DNA of 35,096 nt, from the NCBI GenBank assembly GCA_030372865.1, contig JAUCQE010000281.1, positions 1 to 35,096 on the forward strand, read 5' to 3'. A program made the position numbers and the translations under genes. The notes beneath the pieces are model-generated. The model saw nothing but the letters and a program-made list of their open reading frames with translations. It was not told the origin of the DNA and made no database searches. Positions 9,798-19,203 of the stretch are shown in pieces; within the stretch, counting starts at the first letter, position 1; each line of letters begins with the position of its first letter. The DNA is from Pyrinomonadaceae bacterium. Its GTDB lineage: Bacteria; Acidobacteriota; Blastocatellia; Pyrinomonadales; Pyrinomonadaceae.

Positions 9798-11087
9798 TTA
9801 ACGGCGTTCACCGTGGCTGGGGCCCTCGGTTTTCGGCTCCTCGTTTTCGGGGTCTTCCTCGACCTGTTGTGCCAGAACGGTGTCCGCAGCCTCGGCGATG
9901 CGTTCCTCGATGTTCTCTGGCGGTGCCTCAGAGGGCGGAATTTCGCCGCCGTGATAGAAGGATGAGGCCTCGTAAAGTTCGCGAAGAAATTTCAGAAATA
10001 CCTTGCTTATCGCGATGGCGGGGATCGCGAGCACAAAGCCGAGAAACCCGAAAAGCTTGCCGCCGACGAGCAATCCAAGCAGGACCGCCATCGGATGCAG
10101 GCTCAGCCGTCCGCCGAGAATCTTTGGCGTAAGGTAGTATCCCTCAACGCTCTGGACCGCCACGAATATCCCGAGAACTGCGCTGACCTGCCATATCCCG
10201 CCGCCCTCGGCGATGGTAAAAGCAACCGCCAAGACAATGCCGAGAATCGTGCCGACGTACGGAATTGCATTGAGCAACCCCGCGATCAACGCGATGCCCG
10301 CCCAGGCCGGCACTCCTAGAAACCAGAAACCGATCGCGTAAAGCACTGCCATGATCATCCCGATCAGGAGCTGGCCGCGAACATAGGATTCAAGGATGCG
10401 GCCGGATTCGTCGAACAGCCGGCTGAACGGCCCGCGAAACCGCGGCGGAATAAGCCCTTCCATCGAATCACGCCATCGCTGAAAGTCGATAAGTATGTAA
10501 AACACAAAGAACGGCACCAGCAGCATGTCGAGCGACGAACTGATAGTTGCCCACAACACCGTGCCACGGCCGTTGGTTTTCGTAATGTTGCCCGACGGGT
10601 CGATGGTGGTCGTTGGCGTCGAAAGAAATTCGTCGTAGAAAGCGACCGGGTCGCTCAGAAATTTTTCGATCGTGTCACCGGCCACGCGTTCGAGCGGCGG
10701 CGAATATCGTTTCAGGAACGCCCGCTGGCGAGCCGCATTCTCCGGCGTGAAGCTGTCCGATAATGCCTGCCCGGCCTTCGAACTTTCCTCCCAAAGGTCG
10801 GGCACTACGTAGGTAAGGAATGCGGCGATAGATAGCGAGACCAACGCGATAGCTCCGAGCGTGGCGATCGGACGCGACAGTCCTAAGCCCTCTCCACGTA
10901 CGACCAGCGGGTTCAAAAGATATGCAATGGCGAAGGAGGCGAGGACGGGAACGATAACAACCGATCCCACAATGTAAAGAAAATAAAGGACGATGGCGGA
11001 GACAACGACGACCGGAACCCAGCGGAACCACCAGAAGGGCGACGCTCCATCAGGCAGCCGCAAAGTAAGCCATCGTCGTTTCATCAT
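9798..11087 (-). CDS. AI-2E family transporter / permease
   Basis: LVPFFVFYILIDFQRWRD, RGQLLIGMIMAVLYAIGFWFLGVP and AGLLNAIPYVGTILGIVLAV, PKILGGRLSLHPMAVLLGLLVGGKLFGFLG are typical. Confidence 0.93.
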   Translation of the reverse strand: MMKRRWLTLRLPDGASPFWWFRWVPVVVVSAIVLYFLYIVGSVVIVPVLASFAIAYLLNPLVVRGEGLGLSRPIATLGAIALVSLSIAAFLTYVVPDLWEESSKAGQALSDSFTPENAARQRAFLKRYSPPLERVAGDTIEKFLSDPVAFYDEFLSTPTTTIDPSGNITKTNGRGTVLWATISSSLDMLLVPFFVFYILIDFQRWRDSMEGLIPPRFRGPFSRLFDESGRILESYVRGQLLIGMIMAVLYAIGFWFLGVPAWAGIALIAGLLNAIPYVGTILGIVLAVAFTIAEGGGIWQVSAVLGIFVAVQSVEGYYLTPKILGGRLSLHPMAVLLGLLVGGKLFGFLGFVLAIPAIAISKVFLKFLRELYEASSFYHGGEIPPSEAPPENIEERIAEAADTVLAQQVEEDPENEEPKTEGPSHGERR

Positions 11088-11143
11088 TTAACACGTCCAA
11101 CAGGACGCATGTTATCTGAACACAAAACCGAGCGGCCGGATGT

Positions 11144-12448
11144 TCAGCACTGTACAAACGCGGCATCAAGGGCGGCGACCAGCTCGTCGACGTTGTCTTT
11201 TGTTGAGTTAAGCATCATTCCCGTTCTGATCACATTCCCGTAGAGCCCGCCTTTTCCGATCAACACACCGCGGCGTTTTGTTTCTTCAAAGACCTGTAGG
11301 ACTGCGGCCGGTGCCGGTTCTTTGGTCTCGCGGTCCTTAACGAGCTCGATTCCCTGCATCAGGCCCATGCCGCGAACGTCACCGATGACAGGATATTTAT
11401 CCTTTAGCTCCTCAAGCTTTTCACGGAGGTAATTACCGACAACGCGTGCATTTGTTCGAAGGTCGTCGTCCTCGATCATTTCGATCACCGCCAAAGCCGC
11501 GGCCGTCGAGACGGGATTTCCGCCGAAAGTGGCAAATGTAAGGCCCGGAAATTTATCGGCAACTTCGGGCGTCGCGATCGTCCAGCCGATCGGGATGCCG
11601 TTCGCCATCCCTTTTGCCGACGTGATGATGTCCGGCCCCGAGTCCCAATGCTCGATGCCGAACCACTTATCGCCGGTGCGTCCCCAGCCCGTCTGCACTT
11701 CGTCCGCGATGCACAGGCCGCCATATTTTCGCGTGATCTCGTAAACACGCTGGAAATAACCCTGCGGCGGTACGATAAATCCGCCGACGCCGAGTATCGG
11801 TTCGGCCATGAATGCGGCGATCTCGCCGGTCGTGGTCGTTTGTATCAACTCTTCGACATCATTCGCACAGGCAAGTCCGCAATTCTCCGGCGTCGCGTTG
11901 AACGGACAGCGGTAGCAATAAGGTGCGTGAGCATGGACCATGCCTGCGACCTGTGCCGGCAGCGGACGCCAGGTCGAATGGCCGACGGCCGAAAGTGCGG
12001 TCGCCGACCGCCCCGAATAGCTATGCCGGAGCACGACGACCTCATGCCGTCCGGTCGCGGTCTTCGCAGCCATCACCGCGGTATCATCAGCCTCGGTGCC
12101 GCTGTTCGAGAAAAAGCTCTTCTTCAAATTCCCCGGCGTGATCTCGGCAAGCTTCTCAGCAAGGTTAGATTGGTTCGGGTTGGCATAAAGTGCCGACGTG
12201 TGCTGGATCGTCTTGTTCTGTTCCAGGACCGCCTCATTTATCCTTGGATTCGCATGCCCGACGCTGACCGTCAACACGCCGCCGAAACAATCCAGATACC
12301 GGTTGCCCGCGTCGTCCCATACATACTCACCCTCGCCTTTTACGAGAGCAAGCGGCTCCTGGTAATAGGTCGCCACGGCCGGAAAAAGAAATTCCTTGTG
12401 CTTTTCGATCGCACTCTTCAACGACGTCTTGGGTTCTGGATGAGTCAT
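11144..12448 (-). CDS. Class III aminotransferase (AGXT2/acetylornithine aminotransferase-like)
   Basis: PLP fold motifs FFSNSGTEADDTAVMAAK, CIADEVQTGWGRTG, DIITSAKGMANGIPIG, TFGGNPVSTAAALAVI. Confidence 0.92.
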   Translation of the reverse strand: MTHPEPKTSLKSAIEKHKEFLFPAVATYYQEPLALVKGEGEYVWDDAGNRYLDCFGGVLTVSVGHANPRINEAVLEQNKTIQHTSALYANPNQSNLAEKLAEITPGNLKKSFFSNSGTEADDTAVMAAKTATGRHEVVVLRHSYSGRSATALSAVGHSTWRPLPAQVAGMVHAHAPYCYRCPFNATPENCGLACANDVEELIQTTTTGEIAAFMAEPILGVGGFIVPPQGYFQRVYEITRKYGGLCIADEVQTGWGRTGDKWFGIEHWDSGPDIITSAKGMANGIPIGWTIATPEVADKFPGLTFATFGGNPVSTAAALAVIEMIEDDDLRTNARVVGNYLREKLEELKDKYPVIGDVRGMGLMQGIELVKDRETKEPAPAAVLQVFEETKRRGVLIGKGGLYGNVIRTGMMLNSTKDNVDELVAALDAAFVQC

Positions 12449-12540
12449 AGGATCATGATAACCGCGGAATATGTGAAAAAGGAGACGTCATTGTACTCCA
12501 ATTTCGGCCCAACCCGAGTCTGCAGATCGCGGCGGCCTGC

Positions 12541-14124
12541 TTAAAGTTCGTCGACAGTTAACTTAATATCGGCATATTTCCATGCGTCACCATACCGCTT
12601 TGCCACGGCCGCAGTTTCATCGTTTTTGCCCTGTGCCTCAAGTGCTTTCATCAGGCCAAACAGTGAGCGGCCGCTGCCCGGATTACGTCGCAGATCCTCG
12701 CGAAAAGTCTTCTCGGCCTCGACGAACTGCCCGTCGCGGAGCAGCGCACCGCCGAGATTCTCCCTGACCGGTGAGATCGATAGCGGCGGTTCGGAATACG
12801 GAAGCGTGTCTTCAGCATCGACAGCATCTCTTAAATAGTCGATCTCGGCGGCCTTGTCGCCCTTTTGACGAGCGATCGCCGCGTTGATCCGAGCGTCATC
12901 GATCTTTCTGAGCGGGGACGTGTCGGCAGTATCTTTTGGTCTTTCCGCTTCAGCTTTGACGACATCTCCTTTTGCGATCAGGGCCATCGCGCGTGCCCAT
13001 GACCAAGCGGTGAGCGTCTCAGGGCGGCTCTCCGTAGGCGGGGCCGGAGCATTTAGAATGTCGTCCCAACGCTTAAAGCGAACCCAATATCGCGGCCGCT
13101 GGTCTGTTGCACGAGGCGTTTTGAAGATGAACTTGCGATCGAGCGAATGTTGAACCTTGGCAAAATTACCCTGCATTGCATACGAGAACAAAAGGAAATT
13201 CAGAACGTGGTTGTAGTGCCAGTTCCTGAAGTCCTCCGATAACGTATCGGTCGGCATTGTTGCGGTCTCTTCGTTTGACTCGATCGATTTTTGAAAGTTG
13301 CCTGTCCGAACATAAATATGAGCAGGCATATGAACAAGATGACCAAATGACGGGATGAATATCTTTTGCCCGCGAAGCGTGTCGGCAGCTGCAAGAGCCC
13401 TTTCCGGCTGAAGCGAATCTTCGACGGCATGAATATAAGTATGCGTCAATCCGACGTGCTTTGGATGCCGTTTAAGGCCGGCCTCTAGAACAGCCAGCAT
13501 TTCCGGCCATCTGCCGACCGGCTCACCGTCACGCGTCCAATTCGTATACCCGGCTGAATAGAAAATGCTTAGAGCATAAAGAGCGGCGGCATCGGCATCC
13601 CGCGGCGTAGCTTCAAAGATCGGCTTCATCGCCTCGCGATAGGCGTCCTGGGAGGCTTTCCTGTCGTAACCGGCTTCGTCAGGAAGGAGCTTCGACAATG
13701 CTTCGATATACTTTCGGTCGGAAGGCGGAGACGGCATGGACATCGCGATCTTAATTGCATCCCGAGCCGTTTTCATGCGTTCTTTATCATTCGGATTTCC
13801 GCCTCCGGTACCACGAGGATAAGCCGCTAACGCAATTCCCCAATGTGCCATCGCCAGTTTCGGGTCGAGTTCGGCTGCACGGCGAAATGATCGGACAGCG
13901 TCGCCATCATTGAACGCATAATAAAAGGTCAAACCCTGATCGAAAAACTTCTGCGCCTCCTCGTTCGAGGTCGCGACCTTTCGATGCGAGATCGCGTCTG
14001 TTGCTACAAGCTCGATCGGCTTAGTTGATGCCGTGGTTTCCCCTGCCTGGTGACCGGAGTGTTGTGCCGCCACTGCTGCAACCAACAGCAGGATCACCGC
14101 AACCGAATTGCAGATTGATTTCAT
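12541..14124 (-). CDS. Secreted TPR-repeat protein
   Basis: Signal peptide MKSICNSVAVILLLVAAVAAQ; SNEEAQKFFDQGLTFYYAFNDGDAVRSFRRAAELDPKLAMAHWGIALA TPR pattern. Confidence 0.85.
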   Translation of the reverse strand: MKSICNSVAVILLLVAAVAAQHSGHQAGETTASTKPIELVATDAISHRKVATSNEEAQKFFDQGLTFYYAFNDGDAVRSFRRAAELDPKLAMAHWGIALAAYPRGTGGGNPNDKERMKTARDAIKIAMSMPSPPSDRKYIEALSKLLPDEAGYDRKASQDAYREAMKPIFEATPRDADAAALYALSIFYSAGYTNWTRDGEPVGRWPEMLAVLEAGLKRHPKHVGLTHTYIHAVEDSLQPERALAAADTLRGQKIFIPSFGHLVHMPAHIYVRTGNFQKSIESNEETATMPTDTLSEDFRNWHYNHVLNFLLFSYAMQGNFAKVQHSLDRKFIFKTPRATDQRPRYWVRFKRWDDILNAPAPPTESRPETLTAWSWARAMALIAKGDVVKAEAERPKDTADTSPLRKIDDARINAAIARQKGDKAAEIDYLRDAVDAEDTLPYSEPPLSISPVRENLGGALLRDGQFVEAEKTFREDLRRNPGSGRSLFGLMKALEAQGKNDETAAVAKRYGDAWKYADIKLTVDEL

Positions 14125-14136
14125 ATCTTATTTGCC

Positions 14137-15633
14137 TCAATAGAGATTCCCTTCGCGTTTGCGTCCGGTGTAGTCGACGTAAACGACCTTAAGTTCGGTG
14201 TAAAAATCGAGAGCGGTCGAGCCCTGTTCGCGGGCACCGAGGCCGGTATTTTTAACGCCGCCGAACGGGATATGAGCCTCGCCGCCGGTCGTCGGAGAAT
14301 TGACATGCGTGATGCCAGTCTCGATCTCGTCGACGAAGCGGTAAATAGTGTTCGCGTCGTTCGTGAATATTGATGACGACAGGCCGTATTCGCTGTCGTT
14401 GGCGATGGTCATCGCCTCTTCGAAATCCTTGACCCTGATCACAGAAAGCACCGGACCGAAGATCTCTTCCTGTGCGATCCGCATATCTGTGGTCACGCGA
14501 TCAAAGACTGTCGGCTCAACGAACCAACCGTTCTCGAGCCCGTCGCCCTCCGCACGCTTCCCGCCGCACAAAAGTTCGGCTCCGTCTTCTCTGCCGATGT
14601 CGATGTATTTCAACACGGTCTTGAACTGGCCCTCATCGACCGAAGGCCCTATATGCGTTTCCGCGTCGTCGCCCGGCCCGAGCCGAAAGCTTTTTGCCCG
14701 TTCAACTATCTTCTCGACAAACTGATCTGCGACCGAGTCAACGACGATCGCCCGCGACGTCGCCGTGCACCGCTGGCCGGTAGAACCGAATGCTCCCTGT
14801 GCGGTCGATTCGACAGCAAGCTGCATATCGCAATCTTCAAGCACGACGACCGGATTCTTGCCGCCCATTTCTGCCTGCACCTTCACGCCCCGCGGAGCGA
14901 CCTGTGCATATATCTTCAGGCCAGTTTCGGTCGAGCCCGTGAACGATACGGCCTTTACTGCAGGGTGATTCAAGATCTCATCGCCGGCCTCGCTCCCTGA
15001 GCCGAGCACAAGGTTCAAGACACCCGGCGGCAGGCCCGCTTCGTTGAAGACCTTCGTCAGCAAGACGGCCGTCATCGGCGTCAGCGTCGCCGGCTTGAAG
15101 ACCACCGTGTTGCCCGCGACCAATGCCGGAGCGATCTTCCAGGCCGGTATCGCCACCGGAAAGTTCCACGGCGTGATGCAAGCCACTACGCCGTGCGGTT
15201 CCTTCACGGTGTACGCAAAATTTGCGGGTAGCTCCGACGGTATCGTCTCACCGACCAACCGACGCGATTCGCCCGCACAAAATTCGACCACGTTGATCGC
15301 GCGGCTAAGCTCGCCGCGGGATTCGGGAAGTGTTTTGCCTTCCTCGCGGGTTATCGCCCGGGCAAGCTCTTCCTTGCGTTCCTCCATCAGCCGGGCCGCT
15401 CGGGCGATGATGCGGCCGCGTGCGGGGGCGGGAGTTCGTTTCCATTCGCGGAAGGCATTGTACGCGGCTTCGACCGCGCGTCGGGCTTCGTCACGCGACG
15501 CGATCTGCACGGTACCGACCGTGTCGTTTACAACTGCGGGGTTGATGTTCGGGACGGTTTTGCCCGACTGTGATTCGATCCACTCTCCGTTGATAAAACT
15601 TCGATAAATTTCCATAGCTGCAAATGCGGGCAA
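14137..15633 (-). CDS. NAD(P)-dependent aldehyde dehydrogenase (semialdehyde dehydrogenase-like)
   Basis: ITPWNFPVAIPAWKIAPALVAGNTVVFKPA, FTGSTETG, AEMGGKNPVVVLED, FGSTGQRCTATSR catalytic Cys, EEIFGPVLSVIRV. Confidence 0.95.
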   Translation of the reverse strand: MPAFAAMEIYRSFINGEWIESQSGKTVPNINPAVVNDTVGTVQIASRDEARRAVEAAYNAFREWKRTPAPARGRIIARAARLMEERKEELARAITREEGKTLPESRGELSRAINVVEFCAGESRRLVGETIPSELPANFAYTVKEPHGVVACITPWNFPVAIPAWKIAPALVAGNTVVFKPATLTPMTAVLLTKVFNEAGLPPGVLNLVLGSGSEAGDEILNHPAVKAVSFTGSTETGLKIYAQVAPRGVKVQAEMGGKNPVVVLEDCDMQLAVESTAQGAFGSTGQRCTATSRAIVVDSVADQFVEKIVERAKSFRLGPGDDAETHIGPSVDEGQFKTVLKYIDIGREDGAELLCGGKRAEGDGLENGWFVEPTVFDRVTTDMRIAQEEIFGPVLSVIRVKDFEEAMTIANDSEYGLSSSIFTNDANTIYRFVDEIETGITHVNSPTTGGEAHIPFGGVKNTGLGAREQGSTALDFYTELKVVYVDYTGRKREGNLY

Positions 15634-15698
15634 AGGGTCCGTTGAAGTGCAATGAATATAAGCAATACGCCGCTAAAACGCAATATTCCGGCCAAAGC

Positions 15699-15731
15699 AA
15701 AAGCCCCGGCAGACTTTACTTCCGGGGCTTT
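15699..15731 (-). terminator. Intrinsic terminator downstream of the 15754-16302 lipoprotein gene
   Basis: Perfect 10-bp stem AAAGCCCCGG (15700-15709) / CCGGGGCTTT (15722-15731), 12-nt loop, followed on the minus strand by TTTTGCTTT. Confidence 0.75.
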
Positions 15732-15753
15732 CCACGTCGTTATTATACTCAGG

Positions 15754-16302
15754 CTACTTGCCGCCGTCTTTTTCCTTTTCCGGGCCCATCTCCATATCTG
15801 GAAAACTGATCTTCCACGCTCCGCCTTCCTTTTTGAAGTCCATGGTTTTCCAGCCGCCCTTTTCGTCCAGATACTCGACCGTCGCGCGGTCACCGTTTAT
15901 CTTTTCATTCCGGACCTCGGCTTTTTCCGCCTGCGGTTTGTTGAACATTTCACGAATGCCGTCGTCAACCGTCTTACCCGCGTCTTTACCGATCTCTGTA
16001 AAGAACTCGATAACATCGGACGCAAAGATCTTCTTCAGGCCTTCGTAGTCCTTCTCCTGCCGCATCTTATGAGCGGCCTTATAGACCTCGGACGGCGTCG
16101 CGTTTGCACTCACCTCGTTAACCGCCGCGGCGGGCGAGGCCGTCGGAGCCGGCGTGGCCGTAGTGTTCGCGGCGTTCACGTTCTGATTCGCCTTGTTCGA
16201 TTGTTGATTCCCGGTATTGGCTACGGGGCTTGCACATCCGAACGAAATAGAGACCGCGGCAAGCATTGAGCCGGCGATCAGGTTTTTAAAAGATCGATTC
16301 AC
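15754..16302 (-). CDS. Putative lipoprotein with C-terminal SnoaL/DUF4878-like region
   Basis: Lipobox-like SISFGC; Asn/Ala/Thr-rich linker; charged C-terminal domain with GDRATVEYLDEKGGWKTMDFKKEGGAWKISF. Family assignment of the domain is tentative. Confidence 0.7.
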   Translation of the reverse strand: MNRSFKNLIAGSMLAAVSISFGCASPVANTGNQQSNKANQNVNAANTTATPAPTASPAAAVNEVSANATPSEVYKAAHKMRQEKDYEGLKKIFASDVIEFFTEIGKDAGKTVDDGIREMFNKPQAEKAEVRNEKINGDRATVEYLDEKGGWKTMDFKKEGGAWKISFPDMEMGPEKEKDGGK

Positions 16303-16348
16303 AATTTCTCCGTATTCTTATCAAGTTTTCCGCCTCGATTTTGGGCGG

Positions 16349-16366
16349 GTAATATCACTGTATTAC
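16349..16366. promoter_or_regulatory. Perfect inverted repeat GTAATA-N6-TATTAC in a divergent intergenic region, possible operator
   Basis: GTAATATCACTGTATTAC lies between the lipoprotein gene (-) and the acyl-CoA ligase (+). Confidence 0.35.
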
Positions 16367-16456
16367 AACGCTGCCGGGCCCGGGCACACCCATTTGGGTA
16401 GTTTTGTTACCGTGAATTTCCGAACCGCCGCATTAGCACGTATAGTACTGCAAAGA

Positions 16457-18025
16457 ATGGACGTTGCGAACATCGGACAATTGCTTAAGGATCGCGTATC
16501 GCATTACCGGGAAAAGCCTTTTTTGTTCTCCGAGGCAGACGGCCGCGAGTGGACCTATGCTGAGTTCGATGCGGCCGTGAACCGCTCGGCGAACATGCTG
16601 TTGCAGCACGGCATTCAAAAAGGCGACGTTGTGAGCCTTTTGCTGCCCAATTCCGCCGAATACATCATCGCCTATTTCGCCTGCTGGAAGATCGGGGCTC
16701 TGGCTGGGCCGGTCAACAGCCTGCTCAAATCTGAAGAGATCGAATGGATCGTCTCGAACTCTGAGTCCAAACTGATCCTGATCGGCGACGAAGGCGCGAT
16801 CCCGACCCGAATCGAGGGTGTCGGGCGAACGCCGTCGATCCTGTTCGGAAACGTGGATATCGCAACCGAAGGCTTCAGCGACGAACTGGACGAAACCGAG
16901 ATCACTGAGAACGACGAGGCGATAATCATCTACACCTCAGGCACGACCGGCAAACCAAAGGGGTGCCTGCTGACTCACGGCAACCTGATAGCAAATGCGC
17001 GGCAGATCACGGAATGGCTCGGGTTCGGGCCTGATGACCGGCTGCTGAGTGTGATGCCGCTCTTTCACATGAACGCCGTTTCGGTTACCACGGTGTCGGC
17101 CCTTTATGCGGGCGGGTCGACGGTTGTCTCGCCAAAGTTCTCAGCCTCGCGTTTCTGGGACATTATCGAAAAATACCGCATCACATCATTCGGCTCCGTC
17201 GCGACAATGCTGTCGATGCTCCTCAATGTGAGCAGTGAGCAGCGAGCGATGAGCAGCACAGATAGAAAACCGCTTACTGCTCACGGCTCACCGCTTACTT
17301 CCCTGCGATTCGCAATGTGCGGTTCGGCCCCCGTGCCGTCGGAGGTATTGAAGAGATTCGAGGAGACCTTCGGTGTGCTCGTTATCGAGGGCTACGGCCT
17401 TTCGGAATCGACTTGCCGCTCGACTTTCAACCCGCCAAACCAGAACCGCAGGCCGGGCTCATGCGGCATGCCGATCGGCAACGAGATGCGCGTTGTCGAT
17501 GACGAGGACAGCGACGTCCCGGACGGCACACTCGGCGAGATCGTGCTCCGCGGCCCGAACATCTTCAAGGGTTATTTCAAGAACCCTGAAGCCACCGCAA
17601 AGGCGTTCGCCGGTGGCTGGTTCCACACAGGCGACATCGGCTATCGTGATGCCGACGGCTTCTACTACATCGCCGACCGCAAAAGTGACATGATCATCCG
17701 CGGCGGCGAGAACATTTACCCGCGCGAGATCGACGACCTCCTATACACGCACCCCGCAGTCGCCCACGCAGCCGTCATCGGGGTGCCCGATGAACTATAC
17801 GGCGAAGAGGTCGCCGCATTCATCGTACTCAAGGCAGAAACACGACCTGTAGGGAGTGTGCCCGGCGAACCTCAAGTTACCGCTCAAGACATCATCGACT
17901 TCTGCCAACTCCACCTCGCAGATTACAAATGCCCTAAGACCGTGCACTTTGTCGACGATATCCCCAAAGGCCCGACCGGTAAACTGTTGAAACGCGAGTT
18001 GGCAAAGCGGTTTTCTAAGGCGTAA
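16457..18025 (+). CDS. AMP-dependent acyl-CoA synthetase/ligase
   Basis: AMP-binding signature IIYTSGTTGKPKG; GYGLSES; GWFHTGDIGYRDADGFYYIADRKSDMIIRGGENIYPREID; PTGKLLKREL. Start chosen at MDVANIGQLL; the ORF-track start at 16217 runs into the divergent gene. Confidence 0.93.
   Translation: MDVANIGQLLKDRVSHYREKPFLFSEADGREWTYAEFDAAVNRSANMLLQHGIQKGDVVSLLLPNSAEYIIAYFACWKIGALAGPVNSLLKSEEIEWIVSNSESKLILIGDEGAIPTRIEGVGRTPSILFGNVDIATEGFSDELDETEITENDEAIIIYTSGTTGKPKGCLLTHGNLIANARQITEWLGFGPDDRLLSVMPLFHMNAVSVTTVSALYAGGSTVVSPKFSASRFWDIIEKYRITSFGSVATMLSMLLNVSSEQRAMSSTDRKPLTAHGSPLTSLRFAMCGSAPVPSEVLKRFEETFGVLVIEGYGLSESTCRSTFNPPNQNRRPGSCGMPIGNEMRVVDDEDSDVPDGTLGEIVLRGPNIFKGYFKNPEATAKAFAGGWFHTGDIGYRDADGFYYIADRKSDMIIRGGENIYPREIDDLLYTHPAVAHAAVIGVPDELYGEEVAAFIVLKAETRPVGSVPGEPQVTAQDIIDFCQLHLADYKCPKTVHFVDDIPKGPTGKLLKRELAKRFSKA
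17228..17299. repeat. Heptamer-based inverted repeat inserted in frame in the acyl-CoA ligase gene
   Basis: Left arm gtgagcagtgagcagcgagcgatgagcagc, right arm cgcttactgctcacggctcaccgcttact; both arms are built from RGTRAGC-like 7-mers in opposite orientation. Confidence 0.75.
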
Positions 18026-18039
18026 TATTAACGGTTTCT

Positions 18040-19203
18040 ATGGCAAAGCGAACTTTAGGCATTGCGGTGGTCGGGCTTGGCGGGGCGGTCGGCACGACCA
18101 TGGCCGCGGGCATCGAACTGCTCAAAAACGGCCTTATCGGGACCGAAGGTTTGCCGCTAGCAGATGCCGCGGGGCTTGCGGATTATACTGATATCGTTTT
18201 TGCCGGTTGGGACCTTTTCGGCGACCACCTTGCCGCCGCAGCCGAGTCGCATGAGGTGCTGACATACAAACAGCACGTCGCGGTTGCCGACGCCCTTAAA
18301 GAGATCAAACCGTGGCCCGCGATCGGCAGCGAACGCTTCCTCGCAAACATCGACGGCGAGAATAAGCTCGCGGCCCCGTCGCACCGAAAAGCGATCGAGG
18401 CTGTTCGTGCGAACCTCGCCGAGTTCAAAGGCCGCTGCGATTCGGTCGTAGTAGTCAATCTTGCCTCGACCGAGAAGCTGGCCGCCGAGGGCAACGAAAT
18501 ATTCAATTCGCTCGCCGGTTTCGAAACGGCTTTGGATGAAAATTCGCCGGATATATCGCCGGCGATGCTATACGCCTACGCGGCGATCGCGGAAGGCGTC
18601 CCCTACGGCAATTTCACACCGTCCGTCGCAGTAGATATTCCGGCATTGATCGAGTTTGCGGAGAAACAGAAAGTTCCAGTAGCGGGTAAGGACGGCAAGA
18701 CCGGCCAGACGTTTATCAAGACCGTGCTCGCACCGGCACTCAAAAACCGGGCCTTGCACATTGACGGCTGGTATTCCACCAACATACTCGGCAACCGCGA
18801 CGGGCTTGCTCTCTCGAATGAAGATTCGCTCGCCTCAAAGGTGAAGACAAAAAGCTCCGTGCTCGATGACATCCTCGGCTACGACGTCCAGGACCACATC
18901 GTCGACATCCGCTATTACCGGCCTCGCGGCGATAACAAAGAAGCCTGGGACAATATCGACATCCGCGGCTTCCTTGGCCAGACGATGCAGATCAAGGTTA
19001 ACTTTCTCTGCCGCGACTCGATCCTCGCCGCCCCGCTCGCCATAGAGATCGCCCGCTGTCTAAATCTCGCCAAACAACGAGGCGAAGGCGGCATCCAGGA
19101 ACAACTGGCAGTGTTCTTCAAACTGCCGATGACCCGCAACACAAAACCGCAGCATGACTTTCACAAACAGGAAGAAATGCTAAAAGACTGGTTAACGCGC
19201 TAG
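18040..19203 (+). CDS. Inositol-3-phosphate synthase family protein
   Basis: N-terminal GxGGxxG (VVGLGGAVGTTMAAGIELLK), DIVFAGWDLF, GKDGKTGQTFIKTVLAPAL, NILGNRDGLALSNEDSLASKVKTKSSVLDDIL. Confidence 0.88.
   Translation: MAKRTLGIAVVGLGGAVGTTMAAGIELLKNGLIGTEGLPLADAAGLADYTDIVFAGWDLFGDHLAAAAESHEVLTYKQHVAVADALKEIKPWPAIGSERFLANIDGENKLAAPSHRKAIEAVRANLAEFKGRCDSVVVVNLASTEKLAAEGNEIFNSLAGFETALDENSPDISPAMLYAYAAIAEGVPYGNFTPSVAVDIPALIEFAEKQKVPVAGKDGKTGQTFIKTVLAPALKNRALHIDGWYSTNILGNRDGLALSNEDSLASKVKTKSSVLDDILGYDVQDHIVDIRYYRPRGDNKEAWDNIDIRGFLGQTMQIKVNFLCRDSILAAPLAIEIARCLNLAKQRGEGGIQEQLAVFFKLPMTRNTKPQHDFHKQEEMLKDWLTR

Noticed and set aside
11648-12544. 298-aa plus-strand ORF
   Set aside because: Antisense to the class III aminotransferase; no motif support.
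15044-15607. 187-aa plus-strand ORF
   Set aside because: Antisense to aldehyde dehydrogenase; Ser/Arg-rich shadow translation.
16217-16456. N-terminal extension of the acyl-CoA ligase ORF
   Set aside because: Overlaps the divergent lipoprotein gene and the promoter region; homology begins at MDVANIGQLLKDRV.
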